Assembly: GCF_022664455.2 (NCBI RefSeq) | Contig: NZ_JAKRKC020000003.1 | Location: 992,001 to 1,056,000 of the forward strand | Length of the DNA stretch: 64,000 nt | Direction: 5' to 3' | Source: Actinomadura luzonensis | GTDB taxonomy: Bacteria; Actinomycetota; Actinomycetes; Streptosporangiales; Streptosporangiaceae | In this document: piece by piece, positions 7,541 to 16,251 of the stretch | Numbering within the stretch: position 1 is the stretch's first letter | Layout: every line of letters starts with the position of its first letter | The notes under the pieces: model-generated | What the model saw: only the letters and a program-made list of their open reading frames with translations | The model's database searches: none | What the model was told of the DNA's origin: nothing | Translations under genes and position numbers: made by a program

Positions 7541-8347
7541 TCAGCTCAGGGCGCGGTCCAGGAAGGCGGTGACGTCGTCCAGCACCTCGTCCTTGTTGGT
7601 CTCGTTGAACACCTCGTGCCGCGCCCCCGGGTAGACGCGCTCGGTGAGGTCCGTGCCGCGCACCGCCTCGATGCCCGCCCGGCTCGGCCCGAGCGGCACC
7701 AGCGGGTCGTCCTCGCCGTGCACCCACAGGGTGGGCAGCGCGCCGAAGCTGCCGCCCTTGGCGATCGCGGCCAGGCAGGCGGCGAACGCCTCCAGCGTGG
7801 CCCGCTTGAACGGCCCGTGCCACACCAGCGGGTCGGCCGCGTAGGCGGCGCCCACGGACGGGTCGCGGGAGAGCGTGGCCGGGTCGATGGGGATGTCGGG
7901 CAGCTCGTCGAGGGCCAGCAGCGCGGGCACCGCCTCCCACTCCCCGATCACCGGCCCGGACAGCACGAGCGCGGCCAGGCCGGCGCCGTACCGCTGGGCG
8001 TACCGGGCGGCGATCATGCCGCCCATCGAGTGACCGACCACCACGACCGGGACGCCGGGATGCGCGGCCCTGGCCCGCTCCTCGACCGTGTGCACGTCGG
8101 TGACGACGTCCTCGAAGTCCTCGATGAGCACCCGCTCGCCCGCCGACCTGCCGTGCCCGGCGTGGTCGACGCCGTAGACGGCCGCGCCGTGGCGCACCAG
8201 CCGGTCGGCGACGTGCTCGTAGCGGCCCACGTGCTCGCCGTAGCCGTGGATCAGCAGGACGACGTAACGGGGGTCGTCGTGGGGCCACTCACGGACGACG
8301 CTCGCGCCGCGCACGCCGGCGAAGACGTGCTCGCGGGACTCGGCCAT
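7541..8347 (-). CDS. Alpha/beta hydrolase, monoacylglycerol-lipase-like
   Basis: This 268-residue protein is a serine hydrolase of the Hydrolase_4 / monoglyceride lipase group. It shows VLLIHGYGEHVGRYEHVAD (oxyanion HG), GVDHAGHGRS, the nucleophile elbow VVVVGHSMGGMIAARY (GHSMG), the acid in LWVHGEDDPLVP and the base in YPGARHEVFNETN. The tail EVFNETNKDEV closely resembles bacterial monoacylglycerol lipases, whose role is cleavage of monoacylglycerols. The start at 8347 gives a 7-base spacing to GGGAGGT; an upstream in-frame ATG at 8353 sits directly against it and is less likely. It is divergent from alkB, with about 80 bases between them. Confidence 0.88.
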   Translation of the reverse strand: MAESREHVFAGVRGASVVREWPHDDPRYVVLLIHGYGEHVGRYEHVADRLVRHGAAVYGVDHAGHGRSAGERVLIEDFEDVVTDVHTVEERARAAHPGVPVVVVGHSMGGMIAARYAQRYGAGLAALVLSGPVIGEWEAVPALLALDELPDIPIDPATLSRDPSVGAAYAADPLVWHGPFKRATLEAFAACLAAIAKGGSFGALPTLWVHGEDDPLVPLGPSRAGIEAVRGTDLTERVYPGARHEVFNETNKDEVLDDVTAFLDRALS

Positions 8348-8425
8348 GCTCATACCTCCCTCGGAACTGCGGTGAGCGTACGTCGGCGGCCCGGCCCCCA
8401 CAACCACGCCGTACGCTGGAAGGCG

Positions 8426-9067
8426 ATGATCCCGCTGCCGATGAGGGAGATCGCGCCCGGCGCGGTGCACGTGCCGGGCTGGCTGAGCCTGGACGAGCAG
8501 CGCCGCCTCGTCGTGGCCTGCCGCGAGTGGGCCAGGGGCCCGGTGCCGATGCGGCACACCCGGCTGCCCGGCGGCGGCGTGATGTCGGTGCAGACGGTGT
8601 GCGTGGGCTGGCACTGGCAGCCCTACCGCTACACGCGCCTGGCCCACGACGTCAACGGCCGCAAGGTCGCCGACTTCCCCGGCTGGCTCGCCGACCTGGG
8701 CCGCCGCGCGGTCGCCGAGGCGTACCACCGCCCGGCCGACGACTACGCCCCCGACACCGCGCTGGTCAACTTCTACGACGACCAGGCCCGCATGGGCATG
8801 CACCAGGACAAGGACGAGCGGTCACCCGCCCCGGTGGTCTCGCTCAGCATCGGCGACACCTGCGTGTTCCGCTTCGGCAACACCGAGACGCGCGGGAAGC
8901 CGTACACGGACGTGGAGCTGGCCTCGGGCGATCTGTTCGTGTTCGGCGGCCCGTCGCGGCTGGCCTACCACGGCGTGCTCAAGGTGCTCCCCGGCACGGG
9001 CGACCCCACGACGGGCCTCGCCGCCGGCCGGCTCAACCTCACGCTCCGGGTCACCGGCCTCCGGTGA
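8426..9067 (+). CDS. alkB: AlkB-type alpha-ketoglutarate-dependent dioxygenase
   Basis: This 213-residue protein is a full-length AlkB homologue: an Fe(II)/2-oxoglutarate dioxygenase that removes alkyl lesions such as 1-methyladenine and 3-methylcytosine from nucleic acid. The metal triad is visible: MGMHQDKDE supplies His-126 and Asp-128, and LAYHGV supplies His-182. The 2-oxoglutarate-binding motif RLNLTLR is near the C-terminus, and VNFYDDQARMG precedes the HxD as in E. coli AlkB. There is no adjacent ada or other adaptive-response gene. The ATG gives the expected N-terminus (PGAVHVPGWLS). Its 3' end overlaps that of the HTH gene by 17 bases. Confidence 0.9.
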   Translation: MIPLPMREIAPGAVHVPGWLSLDEQRRLVVACREWARGPVPMRHTRLPGGGVMSVQTVCVGWHWQPYRYTRLAHDVNGRKVADFPGWLADLGRRAVAEAYHRPADDYAPDTALVNFYDDQARMGMHQDKDERSPAPVVSLSIGDTCVFRFGNTETRGKPYTDVELASGDLFVFGGPSRLAYHGVLKVLPGTGDPTTGLAAGRLNLTLRVTGLR

Positions 9068-9740
9068 CGTAGTCGAAGTCGTCGTCGGAGAGCGTGCGCC
9101 GCAGCGTGCGCAGCACCTTGGCCGGGTCGTCGCCGGGCTGCTCCAGGTAGAACGGCCGGCCCTCGCGGCCGAACGTGATCACCGAGCCGCCCTCCCACTT
9201 GCCGAGCGCGTCGGCCACCGGCGCGAAGTCCTCGTGCGGCTCGAAGCCCAGCGTGCGGGCGTGGTCCACGGAGCCCAGCACCAGGTGCCTGGCCAGCTCG
9301 TACGGGGCCTCCTGCCAGCCCGCGTACTCGCCGAAGAAGTATTCGCGGAAGCGGGCCAGCTCGCGGTCGTCCATGATCTGCGGGCCGATGGCGTTGCGCA
9401 CGCCGAGGCAGTAGACGTCGGCCAGGTAGCCGCAGACCTCCGTCCGGTCCCAGGAGTGGCGGCGGGCGACGAGCACGCACACCATGCCGTCGGCGCCGGA
9501 CTCCGGGGCCGCGTCGCTCCAGCCGAGCGCCGGGTCCACGCCGAGGCCGGCGCTCCAGCCGACGTTGATCCAGCACCCGACCACCTCGTGCGTCCCGCCG
9601 CCGGTGGTCTCCGCGGCGATCTCCCGCACCAGCGGCGCCACGACGGACGGCGGCACCTTGAGCGTGCGGGCGATCTCCTTGGGAGAGCGGCCCTGTGCGC
9701 GCAGTTCGCGTACCTGGTCCTTCAATTCCGCTTTGTCCAC
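9051..9740 (-). CDS. HTH-containing conserved hypothetical protein
   Basis: This 229-residue protein begins with a helix-turn-helix that looks resolvase/homeodomain-like (VRELRAQGRSPKEIARTLKVPPSVVAPLV, residues 9-37). The rest (about residues 48-225) is an unassigned domain with EVVGCWINVGWSAGLG, DGMVCVLVARRHSWDR, CLGVRNAIGPQ, FREYFFGEY and a C-terminal ITFGREGRPFYLEQPGDD. I know similar actinobacterial hypothetical proteins but no function. It starts 9 bases after the stop of the upstream esterase gene, so it is the third gene of an amidohydrolase-esterase-HTH operon. It might be a regulator or an enzyme with a DNA-binding arm. Confidence 0.7.
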   Translation of the reverse strand: MDKAELKDQVRELRAQGRSPKEIARTLKVPPSVVAPLVREIAAETTGGGTHEVVGCWINVGWSAGLGVDPALGWSDAAPESGADGMVCVLVARRHSWDRTEVCGYLADVYCLGVRNAIGPQIMDDRELARFREYFFGEYAGWQEAPYELARHLVLGSVDHARTLGFEPHEDFAPVADALGKWEGGSVITFGREGRPFYLEQPGDDPAKVLRTLRRTLSDDDFDYVTGGR

Positions 9741-9749
9741 CCGGGCAGC

Positions 9750-10793
9750 CTAGCCGTTCCCCTCCGTCAGCCGCCGCAGCAGCCAGGCGAGCGCGAGCGG
9801 ATAGCGGTACTCGATGCCGCCGTGCCCCGCGTCGAACAGCTCGAAGTACACCCGCTCGTCCGGGACGCCCGCCGCCTCCACCGCCCGCCGGAACGCGACC
9901 GCGCCGAAGTCGAGGAAGTACTCGTCGCGGCTGCCCGCGTCGATCCAGATGGCCCGCATCGAGCGCAGCGCCTCGGCGTGGCCGGGCTCGCCGGCCATCA
10001 CCACCGGGTCGCGCGCCAGCCAGCGCGCCCACACCTCCGGCACGGGCGCGCCGGTGTCGTCGAACGGCAACCGCACCGTGCCGTCCTCCTCCGCCGAGTA
10101 CGCCGCCGCGTAGGCGTACATCTCCAGCAGCTCCAGGTCGCCCTCACGGGTGCCGGCCAGCCGGGAGCGGAAGTCGGCGAGGAACTTGTCGTAGGAGCCG
10201 TCGTACTGGTCGCGCAGCCGCCGGGCCAGCCCCGGGAACGCGTACCGCATGCTGACCTCGAACAACGCGTCGCCCGCGTGCGTGGCCAGGGCGCCGAACA
10301 CGTGCGGGGCGAGCATCGCGGTCACCATCGCGCCGTAGCCGCCGCTGGACTTGCCGGTGACCGCGCGGTGGTCGCGGCCGGCGATCGTGCGGTAGCGGGC
10401 GTCCACCCACGGCACGACCTCCTCGCACAGGTACGAGTGGTAGCGGCCGGTCGCGGGCGAGTCGAGGTACTGGCTGCCGCCGAGCGCGGTCCAGGCGTCC
10501 ACGTACACGACGATCGCGGGCGGCGCCTCCCCCGCCGCGAACATCGCGTCGGCCAGCTCCGGGTACGGCTGCCGGAACGGCGCCCGGTTGAGCCACATCG
10601 CGACGTGGCCGGTGTAGCCGAGCAGCACGTACACGGTGGGGTAGCGGCGCGCGGGCTCGTCGTCGTAGCCGGGCGGGACGTACACCAGCAGCGGCCGCTC
10701 GTGCGGGTCGCCGAGCGGGTTGCCGCGCAGCAGCTCGCTGTCGATCACGTGGTGGTCCAGGCGGCCGGCCAGTTCGGCGGACCAGGGCAGCAT
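9750..10793 (-). CDS. Esterase, enterochelin-esterase (Fes/esterase D) type
   Basis: This 347-residue protein is an alpha/beta hydrolase of the esterase D / Fes family. It has PLLVYVPPGYDDEPARRYPT near the start, the nucleophile motif GKSSGG in AVTGKSSGGYGAMVTAM, a probable acid in IWIDAGSRDEYFLD and a base in LFDAGHGGIEYRYP. There is no signal peptide, so it is cytoplasmic. The start at 10793 was chosen because AAGGAG lies 7 bases upstream; an in-frame ATG at 10817 would contain that ribosome-binding site inside the gene. It lies 31 bases downstream of the amidohydrolase and 9 bases upstream of the HTH gene. The ester substrate is unknown. Confidence 0.85.
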   Translation of the reverse strand: MLPWSAELAGRLDHHVIDSELLRGNPLGDPHERPLLVYVPPGYDDEPARRYPTVYVLLGYTGHVAMWLNRAPFRQPYPELADAMFAAGEAPPAIVVYVDAWTALGGSQYLDSPATGRYHSYLCEEVVPWVDARYRTIAGRDHRAVTGKSSGGYGAMVTAMLAPHVFGALATHAGDALFEVSMRYAFPGLARRLRDQYDGSYDKFLADFRSRLAGTREGDLELLEMYAYAAAYSAEEDGTVRLPFDDTGAPVPEVWARWLARDPVVMAGEPGHAEALRSMRAIWIDAGSRDEYFLDFGAVAFRRAVEAAGVPDERVYFELFDAGHGGIEYRYPLALAWLLRRLTEGNG

Positions 10794-10824
10794 ACGACGC
10801 TCCTTCGGGATGCACACAGGGCGG

Positions 10825-12036
10825 TCAGACTGAGGGAGTCACCGTGTCGACGCCCGCCTGGGTGACGGCGCGCCCGGAGACCAGGACGAGCACCGGATCG
10901 CGCAGGTCGGAGACGCGCTGCAGCGGGTCGCCCCGCACCGCGATCAGGTCGGCCCGCTTGCCGGCCTCCACGCTGCCGGTCACCGCGCCTGCCCCGCAGG
11001 CGTCGGCGGCCCGGACGGTGGCCATCTCGATGATCTCCGCGTTGCCGAACCCGGCGTGCGCGAACACCTCCAGCCCCGCCACGTAGCCGTCGGTGCGGTT
11101 GGCCACGCCCGCCGCCGCGAAGCCGGAGTCGGTGCCCGCGATGAGCCGCACCCCGGCGTCCCGCATCGCGACGACCCCGTGCAGCCAGGTGTCGAGCATC
11201 TCCGCGCCGAACGTGTCGCGCAGCCGCCAGAACACCCCGTGCACGGTCGGGCAGACGTACGTGCCGCTCGCCGCGACCAGCTCGGCCAGCTCGGCGTCGT
11301 AGCGGTGGCCGGCGGCGGTGAGGAACGAGCAGTGCTCGATGGTGGTCACGCCCGCCTCGACCGCGCTGCGGATCGCGGCGTGCGCGTGGGCGTGCGCGGC
11401 GACGCCCTTGCCGCGCACCGCCGCCTCCTCGACGACGGCCCTGATCTGCTCCGTCGAGTACTGGCGGCTCCAGCTCGGCGGCGCGCCCGGCGTCATCTGG
11501 CCGCCGGAGGCCATGATCTTGAGGCAGTCGGCGCCGGCGCGCAGGTTCTCCCGCGCGACCCGGCGGATGGCGGGCAGGTCGTCGGCCTCGCCGCCCATGT
11601 ACCAGCAGTGGCCGCCGGTGAGCGTGATGGGCCTGGTGGCGGCGATCAGGTGCGGCCCGACGGCCAGCCCCTCCTCGATCGCGTCGCGCAGCGCCAGGTC
11701 GAGGAAGCCGCGCGCGCCGAGGTCGCGGGCCGTGGTGACGCCGGCGGAGACGAGCTTGCGCGCGTTCTCGGCCATGCGTAACAGCAGGTGGTGATCGCTC
11801 TCCTGGCTGCGCCGCGTCACCGGGTCGACCTTGTCGTCGAAGCCCAGGTGCACGTGCGCGTCGATGAGCCCCGGCAGGACGGTGCAGCCGGGCAGGTCGA
11901 GGACGTCGCCGTCCTCGCCCGAGCTGCCGCGCGGCCCGACGTGGACGATCGTGGCCCCGTCGACGGCCACCTCGCCGTCCGGGATCACCTCTCCCTGGCG
12001 GCCGGTGAGCACCTTCGCGGCACGGAGGATCCGCAT
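10825..12036 (-). CDS. Amidohydrolase, imidazolonepropionase/Xaa-Pro dipeptidase-like
   Basis: This 403-residue metal-dependent hydrolase has the amidohydrolase-superfamily layout: an N-terminal beta-sandwich (MRILRAAKVLTGRQGEVIPD), the HxH metal motif in LPGLIDAHVHLGFDD, the bridging Lys in GADCLKIMASGG, His ligands in AAHAHAHAAIR and TTIEHCSFL, and the catalytic Asp in LIAGTDSGFA. The closing segment SVEAGKRADLIAVRGDPL is typical. The nearest characterised relatives are the prolidase-type and organophosphorus-hydrolase-like members. The start at 12036 fits the family N-terminus. It is the first gene of a three-gene operon with an esterase, which suggests degradation of an ester- and amide-containing compound. 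Confidence 0.88.
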   Translation of the reverse strand: MRILRAAKVLTGRQGEVIPDGEVAVDGATIVHVGPRGSSGEDGDVLDLPGCTVLPGLIDAHVHLGFDDKVDPVTRRSQESDHHLLLRMAENARKLVSAGVTTARDLGARGFLDLALRDAIEEGLAVGPHLIAATRPITLTGGHCWYMGGEADDLPAIRRVARENLRAGADCLKIMASGGQMTPGAPPSWSRQYSTEQIRAVVEEAAVRGKGVAAHAHAHAAIRSAVEAGVTTIEHCSFLTAAGHRYDAELAELVAASGTYVCPTVHGVFWRLRDTFGAEMLDTWLHGVVAMRDAGVRLIAGTDSGFAAAGVANRTDGYVAGLEVFAHAGFGNAEIIEMATVRAADACGAGAVTGSVEAGKRADLIAVRGDPLQRVSDLRDPVLVLVSGRAVTQAGVDTVTPSV

Positions 12037-12136
12037 GACCCCCACCCTGCCACAGCGGGCCTTAAGGGCACAGGAAGGCGATCGTAAGAGGGGCGGGAGA
12101 CAGTGGTCACATCGAGCCGCACCCACGGAGGTCACC

Positions 12137-12652
12137 ATGAACAGCCCCACCGCCGAGTACACCATCATCCGCGACTTCGCCGCCCCCCGCGCCCTGGTGT
12201 GGGCCGCCTGGACCGAGCCGGAGCGCTTCGCCCGCTGGTTCGGCCCCCGCACGATGGCCACGCCGCTCGGCCGGATCACCCTGGACACCGTGCCCGGCGG
12301 GGTCTGGCGGGTCACGCTGGTCGGCGAGGAGGGGTTCGAGGCGACGCTCGACGGCCGCTACCGCGAGGTGCGCGCGCCCGGCCGGCTCGTCTTCACCACC
12401 GGCGACCCGGACGCCCCCGGCGACGGCCCCGCGTCGGTCGTCACGCTGGAGCTGACCGAGGCCGGCGGCCGCACCGAGATGCGCTTCCACCAGTACGGCG
12501 TCAACACCGACGCCGAGCACGCCGAGCAGGCGCGGGCGGGCTGGATCGAGTTCTTCGACCGCCTGGCCGAGCACGTCGAGGACGCCCGGACGGCCGAGCA
12601 CGTCGAGGACGCCAGGACGGCCGAGCCCGGCGTCGCTACAGCAGGTCGGTGA
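12137..12652 (+). CDS. SRPBCC / AHSA1-type protein
   Basis: This 171-residue protein has the activator-of-Hsp90-ATPase-like START fold: YTIIRDFAAPRALVWAAWTEPERFARWFGP at the N-terminus, VTLVGEEGFEATLDGRYREV in the middle and ARAGWIEFFDRLAEHVE at the end. Such proteins bind hydrophobic ligands or act in stress responses and are often paired with ArsR regulators, absent here. The ATG follows CGGAGG at 12126-12131. Residues 144-161 are a perfect duplication of AEHVEDART caused by a 27-bp tandem repeat, extending the family C-terminus. Its 3' end overlaps the AfsR-type gene by 17 bases. Confidence 0.85.
   Translation: MNSPTAEYTIIRDFAAPRALVWAAWTEPERFARWFGPRTMATPLGRITLDTVPGGVWRVTLVGEEGFEATLDGRYREVRAPGRLVFTTGDPDAPGDGPASVVTLELTEAGGRTEMRFHQYGVNTDAEHAEQARAGWIEFFDRLAEHVEDARTAEHVEDARTAEPGVATAGR
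12566..12619 (+). repeat. 27-bp tandem duplication in the SRPBCC gene
   Basis: Two adjacent 27-base copies beginning GCCGAGCACGTCGAGGACGC (12566-12592 and 12593-12619) differ at one base. A third partial copy, GCCGAGC, follows. The repeat is in frame and duplicates nine residues at the C-terminus. Confidence 0.9.
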
Positions 12653-15600
12653 CCTCGTCGAGCTTGCGGGCCGCGCCCTCGGCGTAGGCGGCCTCGTACG
12701 CGGCCGCGCCGATGCCCTCGCGCACCCGCGCCGCGATCCGGTCGAACTCGGCCTGGTCCGACGGCCCGGCCGGGATGCCGAGCCGTTCCCTGGTCGCCGC
12801 GACCAGCCCCAGCAGCCGCGCCGCCTTCGCGCTCGCCCCCGAGGCCGAGGCCGCGCCGACCACCGCGAACGCCACCGTGCGCGGGTCGCCGACCCGGCGT
12901 CCCGTGACGATGGCCTCCTCGTGCAGGGCCAGGGCGGCGGCCGGGTCGCCGCGCAGCTCCGCCACGTGGCCCAGCTCGACCAGGCAGTCCGGCAGGTGCA
13001 GGGGCGGCTCGACGTCCGGGTCGCGCGGCACGCCCTCCAGGAGGCGGAGCAGGTGCTTCTCGGCCAGGTCGAGCCGGCCGGCGCGGCGGGCGGCGAAGGC
13101 GAGGCCCATCTCGCCCATGCTCTCGCCCTCCTTGTAGCCCTGCTCGGCGGCCATCCTGCGGGCGCGCTCGCACAGCTCCATGGCCCGGTCGTACGCGCCG
13201 GACTCCAGTTCGAGCCAGCCCAGCCAGGCGAGGTGCGTCGCGACCTCCGGCCACAGCCCGAGGTCCTCGGCCATCCGCAGCCCCTCGCCGAACAGCCGGC
13301 CCGCGCGCTCGGCGTCGCCCGCCATCTGGGCCGCCGAGGCCAGCCACTCCGTGGCGCGCAGCAGGCCCCAGCGGTCGCCCAGCTCGGCGAAGATGCGGGC
13401 GCTCTGCCCGGCGCAGCGTTCCAGGGCCTCGTGGTCGCGCAGGGTGAAGGCGTCCCTGGCCTGGCGGGCGAGCGCCGCCGCCTCCCCCCACCGGTCGCCG
13501 AGGGCGCGGAAGGACCCGAGGACGCGGGCGTTCAGCTCCTGCCCGGTCGGCATGTCCCTGACGTGCAGGGCCACGAACAGCTCGGCCCTCGCCCGCTGTC
13601 CCGGGTCGGCGACGGCCGCGAGCACCGGCCGCCAGTCGGCCTCCTCGCCCAGCATCATCGCGAACCCCGCGTGCCAGGCCGCCGCCCGCGCCCGCGCCGG
13701 GCTGTCCTCGCCCGGCACCGCCAGGGCGGCCGCCAGCGAGCGCCGGCCCTCGGCCAGCCGGCCGCGCAGGAACCAGTACCAGGCCAGCGCGTTCACCAGC
13801 CTGGCCGCGCGCTCGGCGTCCGCGCGGGCGACGGCGGTGTCGAGGGCGGCGCGCATGTTCGCGGCCTCGGCGTCCAGGCGCGTCAGCCGGTCGCGCTGCT
13901 CGTGGCCGTACAGGCCGGGCTCGGACTCCTCGGCCAGCGCCAGGTAGTGGCGCAGGTGGGCGCGGCGGACCTGGTCGAGCTCGCCCGCCTCCGACAGCCG
14001 GGCCACGCAGTACGCCGACACCGACTCCAGCAGCCGGTACCTGACGCCGGCCGGGGACTCGGCGACGACCACGAGCGAGCGGTCCACGAGGCGGGGCAGC
14101 ACGTCCAGCACGTCGCAGTCCGGCTCCCCGGGCCCCGTGCTCTCGGACACCGTGCGTTCGGACACCGCCTCCGCCGCCTCCAGGGTGCAGCCCTCGGCGT
14201 GCACCGCCAGCCGCCGCAGCACCCGGCGCTCCTCGTCCGCGAGCAGGTCCCAGCTCCAGTCGATCACCGCGGTCAGCGTCTGCTGGCGGGCCGGGGCGCC
14301 GCGCTGCCCGGCCGCCAGCAGCCGGAAGCGGTCGTCGAGCCGGGACACCACGCCGTGCACGCCGAGCGCCCGCACCCGGGTCGCGGCCAGCTCCAGCGCC
14401 AGCGGGATGCCGTCCAGGCGGCGGCAGATCTGCGCCACGGCCTGCGCGTTGCCGGCCTCCAGCGCGAAGCCGCGGGCGGAGGCGGCGGCGCGGGCCACGA
14501 ACAGCCGGACCGCGTCCGAGCGCGCCATCGCCGCCAGGTCGGTGCTCGACGGGACCTCCAGCGGGGGGACGTTCCACAACGTCTCGCCGTCCACGGCCAG
14601 CGGCTCCCTGCTGGTGGCGAGGACGCGCAGGTGCGGGCAGCAGCGCAGCAGCAGCTCGGCCAGCTCGGCGACCTCCTCGACGACGTGCTCGCAGTTGTCG
14701 AGGACGAGCAGGGCGCGGCGCTCCCTGAGCGCTTCGGCGAGCTGCCCGGCGACGTCGGCGGAGTCGGCGCCCTCGCGAATGTCCAGCGCGGCCATGACGG
14801 CCTCGGCCGGCGTCCGCGACCCCGCCCGCTCCCGCCCGCCCCCGCCCTTGCCCGCCCCGTGCGGCCCGCTGTGCGCCGCCCCGTCCGGCCCGCCTCGCGC
14901 CGCCCCGTCCGGCCCGCCTCGCGCCGTCCCGTCCGGCCCGCGCTGGGCGGCCTGCGCCGTCCTGTGCAGCCCTGTCTGGACGGCCTGATCCAGCTCGACC
15001 AGCCAGACGCCGTCGGGCGCGCTCTCCAGGAGCCGGTCGGCCGCCGCCAGCGCCAGCCGGGTCTTGCCGACCCCGCCGCTGCCGGTGAGCGTGACCAGCC
15101 GCTCCTCCTCCAGCAGGCCGCACACCTCGGCCAGGGCCTCGTCCCGGCCGATGAGCTTGCTGACGGCGGCGGGCAGGTTCGTCCTGGGCCGCCCGGCCGG
15201 GACGCTCAGCGACGGGTCCTGCTCCAGGATCGCCTGGTGCAGCGCCACGAGCTCCGGCCCCGGGTCGAGCCCGAGCTCGTCGGCCAGCCGCTCGCGCAGC
15301 TCGGCGTAGCCGGCCAGCGCCTCGCTCTGCCGGCCCACCCGGTACAGGGCGCGCATGTGCACGGCGCGCAGCCGTTCCCTGAGCGGGTGCCGGGCCACCA
15401 GGTCGCCCAGCTCCCCCACCAGCAGCGCGTGCTCGCCCAGCTCCAGCCGGGCCTCGGCGTGCTGCTCCAGCGCCGACAGCCGCTGCTCCTCCAGGCGCAG
15501 GATCGCCGTGCGGGTGTACTCCTCGTCGGCGAAGTCCGCGTACGCCGGACCGCGCCACAGCGCCAGGGCTTCCCCCAGCAGTCCCGCCCTGGTCCGCGGG

Positions 15601-15953
15601 CTCCCGGCGGCCTCGGCGCGGGCCAGCAGCTCGGCGAACCGGACGGCGTCCACGGCCCCGGCGTCGGGCCGCAGCAGGTAGCCGGGGGCGCGGGAGACCA
15701 CCAGGTTCTTGCCGCCCGCCTCGGCGTCCTCCAGGGCCTTGCGGAGCTGGGACACCCGCACCTGCAGCGCGGCGGCCGGGTTGCCCGGCGGCTCCTCGCC
15801 CCACAGGTCGTCCACCAGCCGGTCCACCGAGACCGGGTGGCCGTCGTGGACGAGCAGGTCCACGAGGAGCGCCCGCACCTTCAGCCCGGGGACGGTGACG
15901 GCCTCCCCGGCGTCGGTCCACACGGCCAGCGGGCCCAGCACACCAAAACGCAT
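12636..15953 (-). CDS. AfsR/SARP-family regulator with NB-ARC and TPR-like regions
   Basis: This 1105-residue regulator has an OmpR-like DNA-binding domain (residues 1-90: MRFGVLGPLAVWTDAGEAVT, LVDDLWGEEPPGNPAAALQV) followed by a BTAD domain ending near residue 245. The STAND ATPase begins about residue 270, with P-loop LTGSGGVGKTRLAL near residue 294, and ALLVLDNCEHVVEEVA as Walker B. The rest is TPR-like helical repeats. Such proteins switch on secondary metabolism or growth genes when their ATPase is activated. Between Walker A and Walker B sits a 35-residue Gly/Ala/Pro/Asp insert of repeated GGPDGAAR units. ATG 15953 is used; GTG 15962 is an alternative. No biosynthetic gene cluster adjoins it. 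Confidence 0.88.
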   Translation of the reverse strand: MRFGVLGPLAVWTDAGEAVTVPGLKVRALLVDLLVHDGHPVSVDRLVDDLWGEEPPGNPAAALQVRVSQLRKALEDAEAGGKNLVVSRAPGYLLRPDAGAVDAVRFAELLARAEAAGSPRTRAGLLGEALALWRGPAYADFADEEYTRTAILRLEEQRLSALEQHAEARLELGEHALLVGELGDLVARHPLRERLRAVHMRALYRVGRQSEALAGYAELRERLADELGLDPGPELVALHQAILEQDPSLSVPAGRPRTNLPAAVSKLIGRDEALAEVCGLLEEERLVTLTGSGGVGKTRLALAAADRLLESAPDGVWLVELDQAVQTGLHRTAQAAQRGPDGTARGGPDGAARGGPDGAAHSGPHGAGKGGGGRERAGSRTPAEAVMAALDIREGADSADVAGQLAEALRERRALLVLDNCEHVVEEVAELAELLLRCCPHLRVLATSREPLAVDGETLWNVPPLEVPSSTDLAAMARSDAVRLFVARAAASARGFALEAGNAQAVAQICRRLDGIPLALELAATRVRALGVHGVVSRLDDRFRLLAAGQRGAPARQQTLTAVIDWSWDLLADEERRVLRRLAVHAEGCTLEAAEAVSERTVSESTGPGEPDCDVLDVLPRLVDRSLVVVAESPAGVRYRLLESVSAYCVARLSEAGELDQVRRAHLRHYLALAEESEPGLYGHEQRDRLTRLDAEAANMRAALDTAVARADAERAARLVNALAWYWFLRGRLAEGRRSLAAALAVPGEDSPARARAAAWHAGFAMMLGEEADWRPVLAAVADPGQRARAELFVALHVRDMPTGQELNARVLGSFRALGDRWGEAAALARQARDAFTLRDHEALERCAGQSARIFAELGDRWGLLRATEWLASAAQMAGDAERAGRLFGEGLRMAEDLGLWPEVATHLAWLGWLELESGAYDRAMELCERARRMAAEQGYKEGESMGEMGLAFAARRAGRLDLAEKHLLRLLEGVPRDPDVEPPLHLPDCLVELGHVAELRGDPAAALALHEEAIVTGRRVGDPRTVAFAVVGAASASGASAKAARLLGLVAATRERLGIPAGPSDQAEFDRIAARVREGIGAAAYEAAYAEGAARKLDEVTDLL
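14851..14946 (-). repeat. 24-bp tandem repeat inside the AfsR-like ATPase domain
   Basis: Two identical 24-base units (14875-14898 and 14899-14922, beginning GCCGCCCCGTCCGGCCCGCC) are flanked by a partly matching unit on each side. The tract is in frame and codes for repeats of the type RGGPDGAA on the minus strand. Every unit is a multiple of three, so length changes would keep the gene open. Confidence 0.8.
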
Positions 15954-16251
15954 GTTCGACACCCTATGCGCGCCCCCACCCGCCCGCGCCCCCTCGTCCC
16001 CCGATCCACAGGCGTGGGTACGGCCCCTCGATCCACAGGCACGCGCGCCCCCGCCCGCGCCCCCTCCCGTCCTCCAAGGCGACGGAGAGGGGCGAGCGAG
16101 GCAGAGAGGACGGGGATCCGAGGAACAGGCCCCCGCCCCCTCCCCAAAGGCAACGGAGAGGAACGAGCAAGGGAGAGGGAACGAAGACCCGAGGGGCAGG
16201 CCCCCCACCCCTCCCGTCCTCAGCCCGAAGGCGACGGAGAGGGGACGAAGG
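15954..16251. repeat. Intergenic stretch with three diverged direct repeats
   Basis: No gene is supportable here. The core AAGGCGACGGAGAGG occurs at 16076-16090, with one change at 16147-16161, and again at 16228-16242, giving a period of 71 to 81 bases. Each core is preceded by CCCCCTCCC or CACCCCTCCC, and the first two are followed by a GAGGAACAGGCCCC- or GAGGGGCAGGCCCC-like segment. Separately, CGATCCACAGGC occurs twice (from about 16001 and from 16029). The array lies upstream of the AfsR-like gene and downstream of the MazG-like gene, both on the minus strand. Confidence 0.7.

Noticed and set aside
12636..15953. Pathway-specific activator of a nearby antibiotic cluster
   Set aside because: The SARP-like architecture is real, but no polyketide, peptide synthetase, terpene or RiPP biosynthetic genes flank it.
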